Shown piece by piece: positions 14,453-21,855 of a stretch of DNA of 31,066 bases (its first letter is position 1; each line of letters opens with the position of its first letter). The notes below the pieces were generated by a model. The model had not been told where the DNA came from. It did no database searches and was given only the letters and a program-made list of their open reading frames with translations. Source of the DNA: CAZPMC01 sp964587755 (GTDB lineage Bacteria; Bacillota; Clostridia; Acetivibrionales; DTU013); NCBI GenBank assembly GCA_964587755.1, contig CAZPMC010000025.1, positions 1 to 31,066 of the forward strand, given 5' to 3'. Made by a program: the position numbers and the translations under genes.

Positions 14453-15985
14453 GTGTCTTGCTCGAAAGCTATGGAAAATAATAAATGGATGGCGCTGATG
14501 TTGATAATGGTTATCATCTTTATTTTTGTTGGAATTCAGTCGCCCACTCTTAGAAACCCTCCCTGGGAGAACTATGACAGCTGGAGACAAGGTGACACTT
14601 ATAGCATTGCTGTCAACTTCTATCAGCGTGAATACAATATTATGAAGCCTCAGTTCAATTATGACGGGCCTAAAGATAATTATGTGCAGCTTGAGCTTCA
14701 GATAATGCCCTTCCTGGCTGCATCAGTGTTTAAGCTGATAAATAAGACAACACCAGTTATACTCCGTGGGATTAACCTGTTGTTTTTCCTCGGTTCTGCA
14801 TTGTACGTCTACTTGATAATGCGAAGGTTTACGAAAATACTGCCGTCTGCTATCGGACTGGCTGTATATCTGTTTATGCCAATTACTTTTCTTTATTCCA
14901 GAGCCGTAATGCCGGAATCACCTGCCCTGTTTTTCTATTGCGGGGGTGTTTACTATCTTTTGAGATGGTACTTTGATAACAATAATGTATATGTGTGGAT
15001 TTCTGCAGTCTTTGTGGCTATTGCAATTACCCAAAAGGCTCCTATAGTATTTGTTGGAATTCTGATACTGTATACATTTATCAGGAAGCTAAAAACAAAT
15101 TGTATACGATCCGGATATTTTTATGGCTATGGACTGATTGCCTTAGGCATTCCTGCTATTTATTATTTCTGTGCTTCTGTCACTGCCACTTTTAAATTTG
15201 TAGACGGAATCGCTGCAAAACACATTTTCACTAATGAGATATTATCTATTTTTACCAAAAAGGGCTTTAGCTTTTTCCTCACTAATATGCCGATGTATTT
15301 TGGCTGGGTTTTGGTAACATTTGGGTGCGTAGGTCTGCTGTTATCCTTTTCTCCGAAACGGCGTTTTATTCTGGTATGGGCATTTACTTTTCTTTTGGAA
15401 TGGGCGTTGATAGCAGCTGTCATAAGGTTAGGCTATTACCTTATCTTCATGGCTCCGGTTTTAGCTATTCTTTGTGCTATCGCTATCGGTGAGCTATGGA
15501 AATGGAAAAAGCAGATAGCAGTTTTTGCAACGGTATTGCTGGTTTGCTCCACAGCCTATCTGGGTGTAGTGAGAAGCAGAAGCCAGATAAAAATAGATGA
15601 AAAAATCGAGACTGCAGTCGCGTTTATTGAAAAGTATACAGAAAAGGATGATATTATTGCTGTTGCATCCATAAACCCAATTTATTTAAGTGGTGTAAAT
15701 CGCCGGGGATACCGGGCAAACATAAAGTACCATAATCATATCCCCCAGAACCCGGAAGACGAAATTAAATATTTTATTGACCATGGCGTGGATTACTTTT
15801 TTGTGGTTGAAGGGGGCATTTCTAATGATAATAACGGATACTTCGAGTATTTGAAGGCGAATTATCCGATAGTCGATAGTAATGATCATTGTGCATTATA
15901 CAGATTGCGGGCGCAGGTGATTCAGCGTCCATGCCTCAACACCTGCGGGTTTGCAGTCCGTGGCAAACCATTATGTTCCTATTAA
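14453..15985 (+). CDS. GT-C fold membrane glycosyltransferase (GT39/ArnT-like)
   Basis: A 510-residue polytopic protein of the dolichyl/undecaprenyl-phosphate-sugar transferase type, which moves a sugar from a lipid carrier to a protein or polymer outside the cell. The first outer loop carries the acidic motif YDSWRQGDTYS expected for the catalytic Asp. About ten further hydrophobic helices follow (residues 90-385), then a soluble domain of about 120 residues. The start is uncertain: GTG at 14453 overlaps the G-run, and ATG at 14471 is a good alternative with no clear ribosome site. The last ~25 residues (from RAQVIQRPCLN) look unlike the rest and are encoded by two back-to-back inverted repeats, suggesting that a natural stop after ALYRLR was overwritten. 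No neighbour names the substrate. Confidence 0.8.
   Translation: MSCSKAMENNKWMALMLIMVIIFIFVGIQSPTLRNPPWENYDSWRQGDTYSIAVNFYQREYNIMKPQFNYDGPKDNYVQLELQIMPFLAASVFKLINKTTPVILRGINLLFFLGSALYVYLIMRRFTKILPSAIGLAVYLFMPITFLYSRAVMPESPALFFYCGGVYYLLRWYFDNNNVYVWISAVFVAIAITQKAPIVFVGILILYTFIRKLKTNCIRSGYFYGYGLIALGIPAIYYFCASVTATFKFVDGIAAKHIFTNEILSIFTKKGFSFFLTNMPMYFGWVLVTFGCVGLLLSFSPKRRFILVWAFTFLLEWALIAAVIRLGYYLIFMAPVLAILCAIAIGELWKWKKQIAVFATVLLVCSTAYLGVVRSRSQIKIDEKIETAVAFIEKYTEKDDIIAVASINPIYLSGVNRRGYRANIKYHNHIPQNPEDEIKYFIDHGVDYFFVVEGGISNDNNGYFEYLKANYPIVDSNDHCALYRLRAQVIQRPCLNTCGFAVRGKPLCSY
15912..15969. repeat. Two adjacent inverted repeats at the 3' end of the glycosyltransferase gene
   Basis: CGCAGGTG (15912-15919) and CACCTGCG (15940-15947) are perfect arms. 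They are followed with no gap by GGTTTGC (15948-15954) and GCAAACC (15963-15969), also perfect. Both lie inside the coding frame, in its anomalous tail. Confidence 0.65.
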
Positions 15986-16073
15986 CCGCATTCTAACTTC
16001 ACCACATTTCACAGTCTGTAATTGTCCTCACAGGATTATTGCATCTGCTAATCAGCCTGCCTTATATTTACAC

Positions 16074-16102
16074 AAGGGATAAATAGAAAGAACCGTCCCC
16101 TT
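16074..16102. repeat. Dispersed AAGAACCGTCCC element, degenerate copy C
   Basis: The 12-mer AAGAACCGTCCC at 16088-16099 is identical to that in copies A and B. The opposite arm has decayed to AAGGG (16074-16078), which can pair only with CCCTT (16098-16102). Confidence 0.55.
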
Positions 16103-16120
16103 TAATTTATTTTGTCAATT

Positions 16121-16134
16121 TTGATGCAGGTCAA
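16121..16134. promoter_or_regulatory. FNR/DNR-type activator box of the metal operon
   Basis: TTGATGCAGGTCAA fits TTGAT-N4-ATCAA with one mismatch, flanked by further A/T complementarity (TTTGA ... TCAAA). Its centre (16127.5) is 29.5 bases before the first base of the -10 box at 16157, exactly the -41.5 class II arrangement of FNR-activated promoters. Confidence 0.65.
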
Positions 16135-16156
16135 ATTAAATTTTTAAAATACCTGA

Positions 16157-16162
16157 TACAAT
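16157..16162 (+). promoter_or_regulatory. -10 box of the metal operon
   Basis: TACAAT (5 of 6). No TTGACA-like hexamer lies 17 bases upstream, where the FNR-type box is instead found. The expected transcript start is near 16169, and the ATG at 16213 is preceded by GAGGGATGG. Confidence 0.55.
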
Positions 16163-16212
16163 AAAATCATCATAATAAAGAGAAAATATGAAAGAGAAAA
16201 GAGGGATGGAAT

Positions 16213-16524
16213 ATGTCAAAGCATTTAAAATTTAACCAGGTAACTAAAAGTAATTTTAAAACATTGGGGCAATATGTACCGATTGTAGCACGGGTTCATG
16301 GAGATAATCATCCGGAATTTCATGAGGTGCGAAAAGTATTTGATTCGATTGTGAAGAAGATGAAAGAGGCTGGAGCAGAAAAACCCGAACTAAATGAAGA
16401 GTTCTCCAAATTGAGAGAAATTACAGATAACTACAAGGTTCCGGCTGATGTGTGTGAAAGCTATGAAGCGGTATACAATATGCTGGCAGAGGTTGATAAA
16501 GCGTATCAAGAGCAAAAAGGATGA
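16213..16524 (+). CDS. Small RIC/ScdA-like (degenerate hemerythrin) protein
   Basis: A 103-residue protein that I read as a shortened relative of the C-terminal hemerythrin domain of RIC/ScdA/YtfE iron-sulfur repair proteins. VARVHGDNHPEFHEVRKVF matches the RIC helix with its HGxxHPE signature. LREITDNYKVPADVCESYEAVY matches the RIC segment that ends before the last ligand helix. The intervening HMxxEE ligand segment and the final HxHxxxN segment are missing or replaced, so a normal di-iron site cannot form. It may instead bind a single metal or serve as a chaperone or adaptor. It is the first gene of an operon with a P1B-type ATPase (43 bases downstream) and an HMA protein. Family assignment comes from recalled patterns, not a search. 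Confidence 0.7.
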   Translation: MSKHLKFNQVTKSNFKTLGQYVPIVARVHGDNHPEFHEVRKVFDSIVKKMKEAGAEKPELNEEFSKLREITDNYKVPADVCESYEAVYNMLAEVDKAYQEQKG

Positions 16525-16567
16525 TTACATGCTTCCAACAAAAAACTGGTAAAGGAGGGGAGTCAAT

Positions 16568-18421
16568 ATGCAGAGATTTATATTAAGCAAGAAAAACCAA
16601 ATTACGGCAGTCAGTGCAATTCTAATTGTCATTGGATTTACTGCCGGATTAGGTTTTAAAAACGAAAATATAGCTGCCTGGTCGTTGATTATTGCCTCGA
16701 TATTAGGCATTTTGCCTATAGCAATCCAAGCATATCAAGCATTAAGAGTAAAGGTTGTCAGCATCGACGTTTTAGTAACTGTTGCAGTTACCGGGGCCTT
16801 TATTATTAAAAACTTTGAAGAATCTGCTATTGTTACATTCCTGTTCTTATTTGGAGCTTACCTGGAGGAGCGTACACTGAATAAAACACGCTCTGCGATT
16901 AAGGAATTAACTGAAATGGCTCCAGAAAGCGCTTTGAAGCAAATGGATAACGGCGAATTTGAGGAGGTAGAGGTAGATGAGGTAGATGTCGGTGATATTT
17001 TACTTGTTAAAACAGGAGCAAAGGTCCCTGTCGATGGTACAGTTTTAACAGGTGAGGGGCATATTAACGAAGCAAGTATTACTGGGGAGGCTGTCCCTGT
17101 AAGTAAAAAGAAAGATTCTAAAGTATTTGCCGGAACGATTTTAGAAAACGGAACAATTCAAATAGTAGCTGATCGTGTAGGTGAGGATACTACCTTCGGT
17201 AAAATTATTGAGCTGGTTGAGGAGGCACAGGATTCAAAATCAGAAGCCGAGCGCTTCATTGACAGATTCTCAAAATACTACACTCCGGCTGTTTTAATTC
17301 TTTCTATTGTTGTATGGATATTTTCAAGAAATATTGAACTTGCAATTACAATACTGGTTCTAGGATGCCCCGGAGCATTGGTAATAGGTGTACCTGTTTC
17401 AAATGTAGCAGGCATTGGCAACGGCGCACGGCACGGTGTTCTTTTGAAAGGTAGCGAGGTTATTAATGATTTTAGCAGGGTTGATACCATAGTATTCGAC
17501 AAAACAGGCACATTGACAATAGGAAATCCTAAGGTAGCGGATAAAGAGATTTATGCAGACAACGAAGATGAGGTATTGGGTTACCTTGCAAGTGTTGAAA
17601 AAGAATCTGATCATCCGTTGGCAAAAGCAGTCGTAGAATATATCGGAGAAACAAAGCTGTATACTGTTGATAAAACAGATGTTGTAAAGGGTGGCGGTAT
17701 TGTAGCTGATGTAGAAGGACATAGAGTTGCAGTTGGAAATGTTGCACTGATGGAGAAAGAGAATGTCCGATTAAGCGAAAAAGCTCGCGCAGATATTGCA
17801 AGATTTGAAGAAAACGGGAATTCACTTGTTCTGACATCTGTTGATGGTGAATTAAAGGCACTGATGGGCATTCGTGACCAGATTCGTCCGGGTGTAAAGG
17901 AGGACCTCAATAGACTGAAAAGATTGGGTGTTAAAAACCTGGTAGTTCTCTCGGGGGATAACCAGGGAACGGTTGATCTGGTTGCAAGGGAGCTGGGATT
18001 GACAGAAGCACACGGGCATATGCTGCCCCAGGATAAATCAGCATATATTAAACAGCTGCAAGCTAAGGGCAAAATTGTAGCATTTGTTGGGGACGGAGTA
18101 AATGACAGCCCTTCATTGGCGCTTGCACAGATAGGAATTGCCATGGGAAGCGGCACAGATGTGGCAATTGAAACCTCGGATGTTGTTTTAATGAATTCGG
18201 ATTTCAGCCGGCTGCCCCATGCATTAGGCTTAACAAAAGCAATAGCCAGAAATATGAGACAAAATATTTTTATTGCGGTGGGAGTAGTATTGGTTCTTCT
18301 TGCAAGCGTATTCTTCAGTGAATGGATGAACATGTCCATTGGAATGCTTGCACATGAGGCAAGTATATTGGTGGTAATTTTAAACGGAATGAGACTGCTT
18401 CGATATAAATTAAGGTTTTAG
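16568..18421 (+). CDS. Heavy-metal translocating P1B-type ATPase with CPG membrane motif and no N-terminal HMA domain
   Basis: A 617-residue metal-pumping ATPase. It begins directly with membrane helices. The actuator loop has the TGE motif in ASITGEAVPVSK. The transmembrane metal motif is CPG (Cys267-Pro268-Gly269) instead of CPC or SPC. The phosphorylated Asp is D311 in FDKTGTLT, the P1B His-Pro pair is in ESDHPLAK, and the hinge is VGDGVNDSP. The last helices carry AHEASILV (His596-Glu597), resembling the HEGS motif of P1B-4 pumps for Fe(II), Co(II) or Zn(II). That subgroup also often lacks N-terminal HMA domains. The start has GGAGGGG before it. Together with the RIC-like and HMA neighbours this suggests efflux of iron or another transition metal. 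Copper, zinc or cadmium cannot be excluded. Confidence 0.92.
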   Translation: MQRFILSKKNQITAVSAILIVIGFTAGLGFKNENIAAWSLIIASILGILPIAIQAYQALRVKVVSIDVLVTVAVTGAFIIKNFEESAIVTFLFLFGAYLEERTLNKTRSAIKELTEMAPESALKQMDNGEFEEVEVDEVDVGDILLVKTGAKVPVDGTVLTGEGHINEASITGEAVPVSKKKDSKVFAGTILENGTIQIVADRVGEDTTFGKIIELVEEAQDSKSEAERFIDRFSKYYTPAVLILSIVVWIFSRNIELAITILVLGCPGALVIGVPVSNVAGIGNGARHGVLLKGSEVINDFSRVDTIVFDKTGTLTIGNPKVADKEIYADNEDEVLGYLASVEKESDHPLAKAVVEYIGETKLYTVDKTDVVKGGGIVADVEGHRVAVGNVALMEKENVRLSEKARADIARFEENGNSLVLTSVDGELKALMGIRDQIRPGVKEDLNRLKRLGVKNLVVLSGDNQGTVDLVARELGLTEAHGHMLPQDKSAYIKQLQAKGKIVAFVGDGVNDSPSLALAQIGIAMGSGTDVAIETSDVVLMNSDFSRLPHALGLTKAIARNMRQNIFIAVGVVLVLLASVFFSEWMNMSIGMLAHEASILVVILNGMRLLRYKLRF

Positions 18422-18473
18422 AAGCTAAAATTGGTGTAAAATATAATTAGTATAAGAGGGAGGAGAGATTAAT

Positions 18474-18707
18474 ATGAAGAAAGCAACTATTCAATTAGGA
18501 ACATTAACATGCCCGTCATGCATGCAAAAAATAGAAAATGCTATAAAGTCTTTAGACGGGGTGGACAAAGAAAGTGTAAACGTATTGTTTAACTCCAGCA
18601 AAGCGAAATTTAACTTTGACGATGAAAAAATTAAGATTGAAGATGTTGAAAATGCTATTACTAAACTAGGATATGAAGTTAAAAAATCTCAAGTTAAAGC
18701 TTTATAA
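18474..18707 (+). CDS. HMA domain metallochaperone
   Basis: A 77-residue stand-alone heavy-metal-associated domain of ferredoxin-like fold, with the metal-binding loop TCPSCMQKI (Cys13, Cys16) and the usual IENAIKSLDGVD helix. The residue set around the cysteines (LTCPSC, with no Met before the Cys pair) differs from CopZ-like MxCxxC. It closes the three-gene operon 52 bases after the ATPase, which itself lacks an N-terminal HMA domain, so this protein probably supplies that function in trans. GGGAGGAGAG lies before the ATG, and a strong terminator follows at once. Confidence 0.88.
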   Translation: MKKATIQLGTLTCPSCMQKIENAIKSLDGVDKESVNVLFNSSKAKFNFDDEKIKIEDVENAITKLGYEVKKSQVKAL

Positions 18708-18740
18708 AATAACCGGCCAACACGGCCGGTTATTATTTTG
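18708..18740 (+). terminator. Rho-independent terminator of the metal operon
   Basis: AATAACCGGCC (18708-18718) pairs perfectly with GGCCGGTTATT (18724-18734) around a 5-base loop, followed by ATTTTG. The stem is 11 bp and GC-rich. Confidence 0.88.
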
Positions 18741-18755
18741 TGGTTTAAATAGATA

Positions 18756-18784
18756 TTGCGGAGTATTAAATAATAGTATACAAT
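18756..18784 (+). promoter_or_regulatory. Possible promoter of the two-component/transporter cluster
   Basis: TTGCGG (18756-18761), a 17-bp spacer and TACAAT (18779-18784, 5 of 6). The -35 is weak. The ATG at 18857 is preceded by GAGGGG. Confidence 0.4.
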
Positions 18785-18856
18785 TATTGGTATAAGAGCA
18801 CAAAAAAGCAAAAAAAGCTTGTCGCGTCTACTAGTTCTTTTAGAAGAGGGGACGAA

Positions 18857-20395
18857 ATGTTTAAGGTCTTTCTTGTCGAAGATGAGATCGTTGTCCGGGA
18901 GGGTATACGGAACAATATTCTCTGGGAGCAGTATGGTTTTCAATACGCCGGAGATGCTCCGGACGGGGAGCTGGCTCTTCCTTTGATACGCCAAATCAAG
19001 CCGGATCTGTTGATTACCGATATCAAAATGCCGTTTATGGACGGACTGGCGCTTATTGAATTAGTCCGCAAGGAGTTTCCGGATATGAAAATCGTCATCA
19101 TCAGCGGGTATGATGATTTTTCTTATGCGCAGCAAGCGATCCGGCTGGGTGTGGATCAGTATCTTCTAAAACCGATAGCAAAGGCAAAAATAGTGGAGAT
19201 TTTAGCTGCCCTTCAAAAGAAAATGGAGGAGGAACAAAAGCAGCAGGAGTACCTTGCAAAGGTCAGGCGGGAGGCACAGGAATACGAATCCTACTCACGC
19301 AGAAAGTTTTTTGAGCAAATTGTGAGCGGAGGCTTAAGCGTATTAGAGATTTCAGAAACTGCAAAGGCTATGGGAATAGATGTTAATGCCCCCTATTACA
19401 ATATTGTGCTTTTTTCTTTGAAAGGTGCCAATTACGACGCAAGTACAGCCGAAGGCTCTACTGATGTAACTGACAAAGTGTTAGCGATACATAATAGAAT
19501 CAGACAGTTTATTCATAGCCACCCTGAATTGATTTTATTCAGATGGAGTGCTTCCAAATATGCTATTTTAGTTAAGGGAGAACAAAATGATATTGTCCAA
19601 AGAACTGTTGATTGCATCGAGAGTATCAAAGGCTATTGTTCTATGGGCGGCAGCGATGTAAGCTGGCATATTGCACACGGAACACCGGTTTCAAGGCTTG
19701 GTGCCTTGCCAAACTGCTTTTCGGAGGCAAGCCGTGCCTTATCATATCATTATCTATGTTCGGAGGAACGTATCCGGGACTTTTTAAGTAAGAGTGAGAG
19801 CAAGGATGTTGACCGCTTTATAGACAAGCTCCTGCAAAGTGCCGGTGAAGATGCCGTATCTCCCACTTTGTTTTGCAGATATCTTACCATGACGGTTTAC
19901 TTTGCAGCCGTCAAATACTTAGACTCAATAGGCTGCCGTGTGGATAGCTTCTGGCCGTTGGAATTCTGGCCGGACGACGGCCTGTCAACACCGGAGAAGG
20001 CAAGGGATTATATGTGTCAGGTTATAGGACAGGCTATGGAGCTTCGCGACCACGAAAGTAAAAGACACCAATGCAATATGCTTGCCAAAGCTATTAGATT
20101 TATTGATGAGCATTATTCAGAGGAATCCATATCCCTTGACAGAGTGGCCAAGACAGCTAATGTTAGTCCAAATTACTTTTCGACGGTATTTAGTCAGGAA
20201 GTCGGACAAACCTTTATAGAGTATCTCACCAACAAAAGAATTGATGAGGCAAAGCGGATGCTTAAGCATACGAAGATGCGTTCAAGCGAGATTGCAACCG
20301 CCATAGGCTATAAGGATCCCCATTATTTCAGTTATGTATTTAAAAAGGTTTCAGGTCTAACTCCTAACGAATTTCGAAGAGGATGCAAAAAATGA
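18857..20395 (+). CDS. Response regulator with AraC-type output domain (YesN-like)
   Basis: A 512-residue regulator. Residues 1-125 are a receiver domain: acidic pocket VEDE, phosphoacceptor Asp55 in LLITDIKMPFMDG, and the conserved Lys in LLKPI. Residues about 140-390 form a long middle domain typical of YesN-like regulators, and the last 105 residues are an AraC/XylS double HTH (ISLDRVAKTANVSPNYFSTVF, then SSEIATAIGYKDPHYFSYVFKK). It overlaps the kinase gene by an ATGA junction. It probably activates the sugar transporter genes downstream when the kinase is stimulated. Confidence 0.93.
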   Translation: MFKVFLVEDEIVVREGIRNNILWEQYGFQYAGDAPDGELALPLIRQIKPDLLITDIKMPFMDGLALIELVRKEFPDMKIVIISGYDDFSYAQQAIRLGVDQYLLKPIAKAKIVEILAALQKKMEEEQKQQEYLAKVRREAQEYESYSRRKFFEQIVSGGLSVLEISETAKAMGIDVNAPYYNIVLFSLKGANYDASTAEGSTDVTDKVLAIHNRIRQFIHSHPELILFRWSASKYAILVKGEQNDIVQRTVDCIESIKGYCSMGGSDVSWHIAHGTPVSRLGALPNCFSEASRALSYHYLCSEERIRDFLSKSESKDVDRFIDKLLQSAGEDAVSPTLFCRYLTMTVYFAAVKYLDSIGCRVDSFWPLEFWPDDGLSTPEKARDYMCQVIGQAMELRDHESKRHQCNMLAKAIRFIDEHYSEESISLDRVAKTANVSPNYFSTVFSQEVGQTFIEYLTNKRIDEAKRMLKHTKMRSSEIATAIGYKDPHYFSYVFKKVSGLTPNEFRRGCKK

Positions 20396-21822
20396 GAGCA
20401 AAACACAGACAAGCATTAAAAAAAGAAAAAATGACTCTGCAAAGTAAGCTCTGGAAGATGATTCTGATAGTTGCACTACCGCTGATGATAGTTATTATTT
20501 CAATCGCGTTTATCGCAGTAGGATACGCCCTTCAATACCATGCAACCCTAAAAAATGTGGCGATGGCCTCAGCCTTCAATCAAAATTTCAAGGATGATAT
20601 TGATTTAAAAATGTATTATTACGTAATTGACAGCCAATATTCTGAAGGCCTGCCGCTTAAAGAGGTTCAAGCTGCTGAGAACATTGCACAGGAGCTGTAT
20701 GAAACGACAACAGAAGCCAATAGCCTTCGTGCTATAAGCAGTGTTCTTAACCTGTGCAGAAATCTTGTGGGCAAGATTCAGTTGATTGCAGAAACGAAGG
20801 AATATGATTCCCGCATTGAACAACTGGAAGACAATATCTATATCCTGACAGATTTAATTCAGGAGTATATGTATATTTATCTTTATCACGAGGCAGCTCA
20901 CTTAAACGCCCTGCAGACGACCATGATTAGAAACATGATTGTTTTAATAAGTATAGTTGTGGTTTTGTCACTTGTATTACTTTATTTTTTATTAAAAAAA
21001 TCGAGAAAACTAAGCTCCAGAATAGTTGAACCTATCGATAAGATTTGTCAAAGGCTTAAAGCCATTGGAAAAGGCAGCTTGCTGGTTTGCGAACCTATTC
21101 AGGCTGATGTGGTGGAGGTGCAGCTTCTCTCCGACGGAATAGAGAAGATGGTCGGCCGTCTTAAGGTGCAGATAGATAAGAATACAGAGCAGGAAAAGCA
21201 TCGCAGACGCACTGAATTAGCATTGCTTCAGGCGCAGATAAACCCCCATTTCCTTTACAATACCCTTGATACTATTATATGGCTGGCTGAATCCGGAGAA
21301 ATTAGCCAAGCGGTCAAGATGGTAGACAGCCTTTCAAGCTTTTTCCGTTTTTCACTGAGCCGAGGTCAAAATATTATCACGATCGCAGAGGAGGAGAGGC
21401 ATGTACGAAGTTATTTGGAAATTCAGCAAATACGATACAGAGATTTGATGGAATATGAAATTGATGTTCCAGAACAGCTTAAGGACTTCATACTGCCCAA
21501 GCTCACTCTACAGCCCTTGGTTGAAAATGCGCTGTATCACGGAATTAAAACAAAACGCCGCCAAGGCTTTATCCGTGTGAGTGGTAAAGTACAAGACAAA
21601 CACCTTATCTTGGAGGTGTACGATGACGGTATCGGAATGACAGAGGAGCGTTTGAATATGGTGAAAGCATCCCTTAAGGGCGGCAAGTCCGAGGGGTTTG
21701 GTTTAAAGGCTGTACACCAGAGAATTCAAATACTGTTCGGTGCAGAATATGGTTTAACCATAGAAAGTAAGCCGAATGTGGGTACAAGAACCCTGGTAAC
21801 GATTCCAATGATAACGGCATAG
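20392..21822 (+). CDS. Sensor histidine kinase (YesM-like, LytS/His_kinase family)
   Basis: A membrane kinase of about 476 residues. One helix lies near residues 20-45 and another near 175-200. They flank a short extracellular domain of about 125 residues with no known sugar-binding fold, probably helical. A HAMP-like linker follows, then the His_kinase domain with His286 in QAQINPHFLYNTLDTI and the ATPase domain (LVENALYHGI, DDGIGM, GFGLKAV). The ATG at 20392 overlaps the regulator's stop (ATGA) and has AAGAGG 9 bases upstream. An ATG at 20383 would abut that site. The short sensor loop suggests it detects a periplasmic binding protein, perhaps the one encoded next. Confidence 0.92.
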   Translation: MRAKHRQALKKEKMTLQSKLWKMILIVALPLMIVIISIAFIAVGYALQYHATLKNVAMASAFNQNFKDDIDLKMYYYVIDSQYSEGLPLKEVQAAENIAQELYETTTEANSLRAISSVLNLCRNLVGKIQLIAETKEYDSRIEQLEDNIYILTDLIQEYMYIYLYHEAAHLNALQTTMIRNMIVLISIVVVLSLVLLYFLLKKSRKLSSRIVEPIDKICQRLKAIGKGSLLVCEPIQADVVEVQLLSDGIEKMVGRLKVQIDKNTEQEKHRRRTELALLQAQINPHFLYNTLDTIIWLAESGEISQAVKMVDSLSSFFRFSLSRGQNIITIAEEERHVRSYLEIQQIRYRDLMEYEIDVPEQLKDFILPKLTLQPLVENALYHGIKTKRRQGFIRVSGKVQDKHLILEVYDDGIGMTEERLNMVKASLKGGKSEGFGLKAVHQRIQILFGAEYGLTIESKPNVGTRTLVTIPMITA

Positions 21823-21855
21823 GTAGATTTTAGCGGATAGGCAGGAGATGAATAT

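Noticed and set aside
17611..18339. 242-codon open frame on the minus strand inside the P1B-type ATPase gene
   Set aside because: It lies wholly antisense to a gene with all expected ATPase motifs, has low-complexity Ser/Thr/Pro composition typical of antisense frames, and has no ribosome site.
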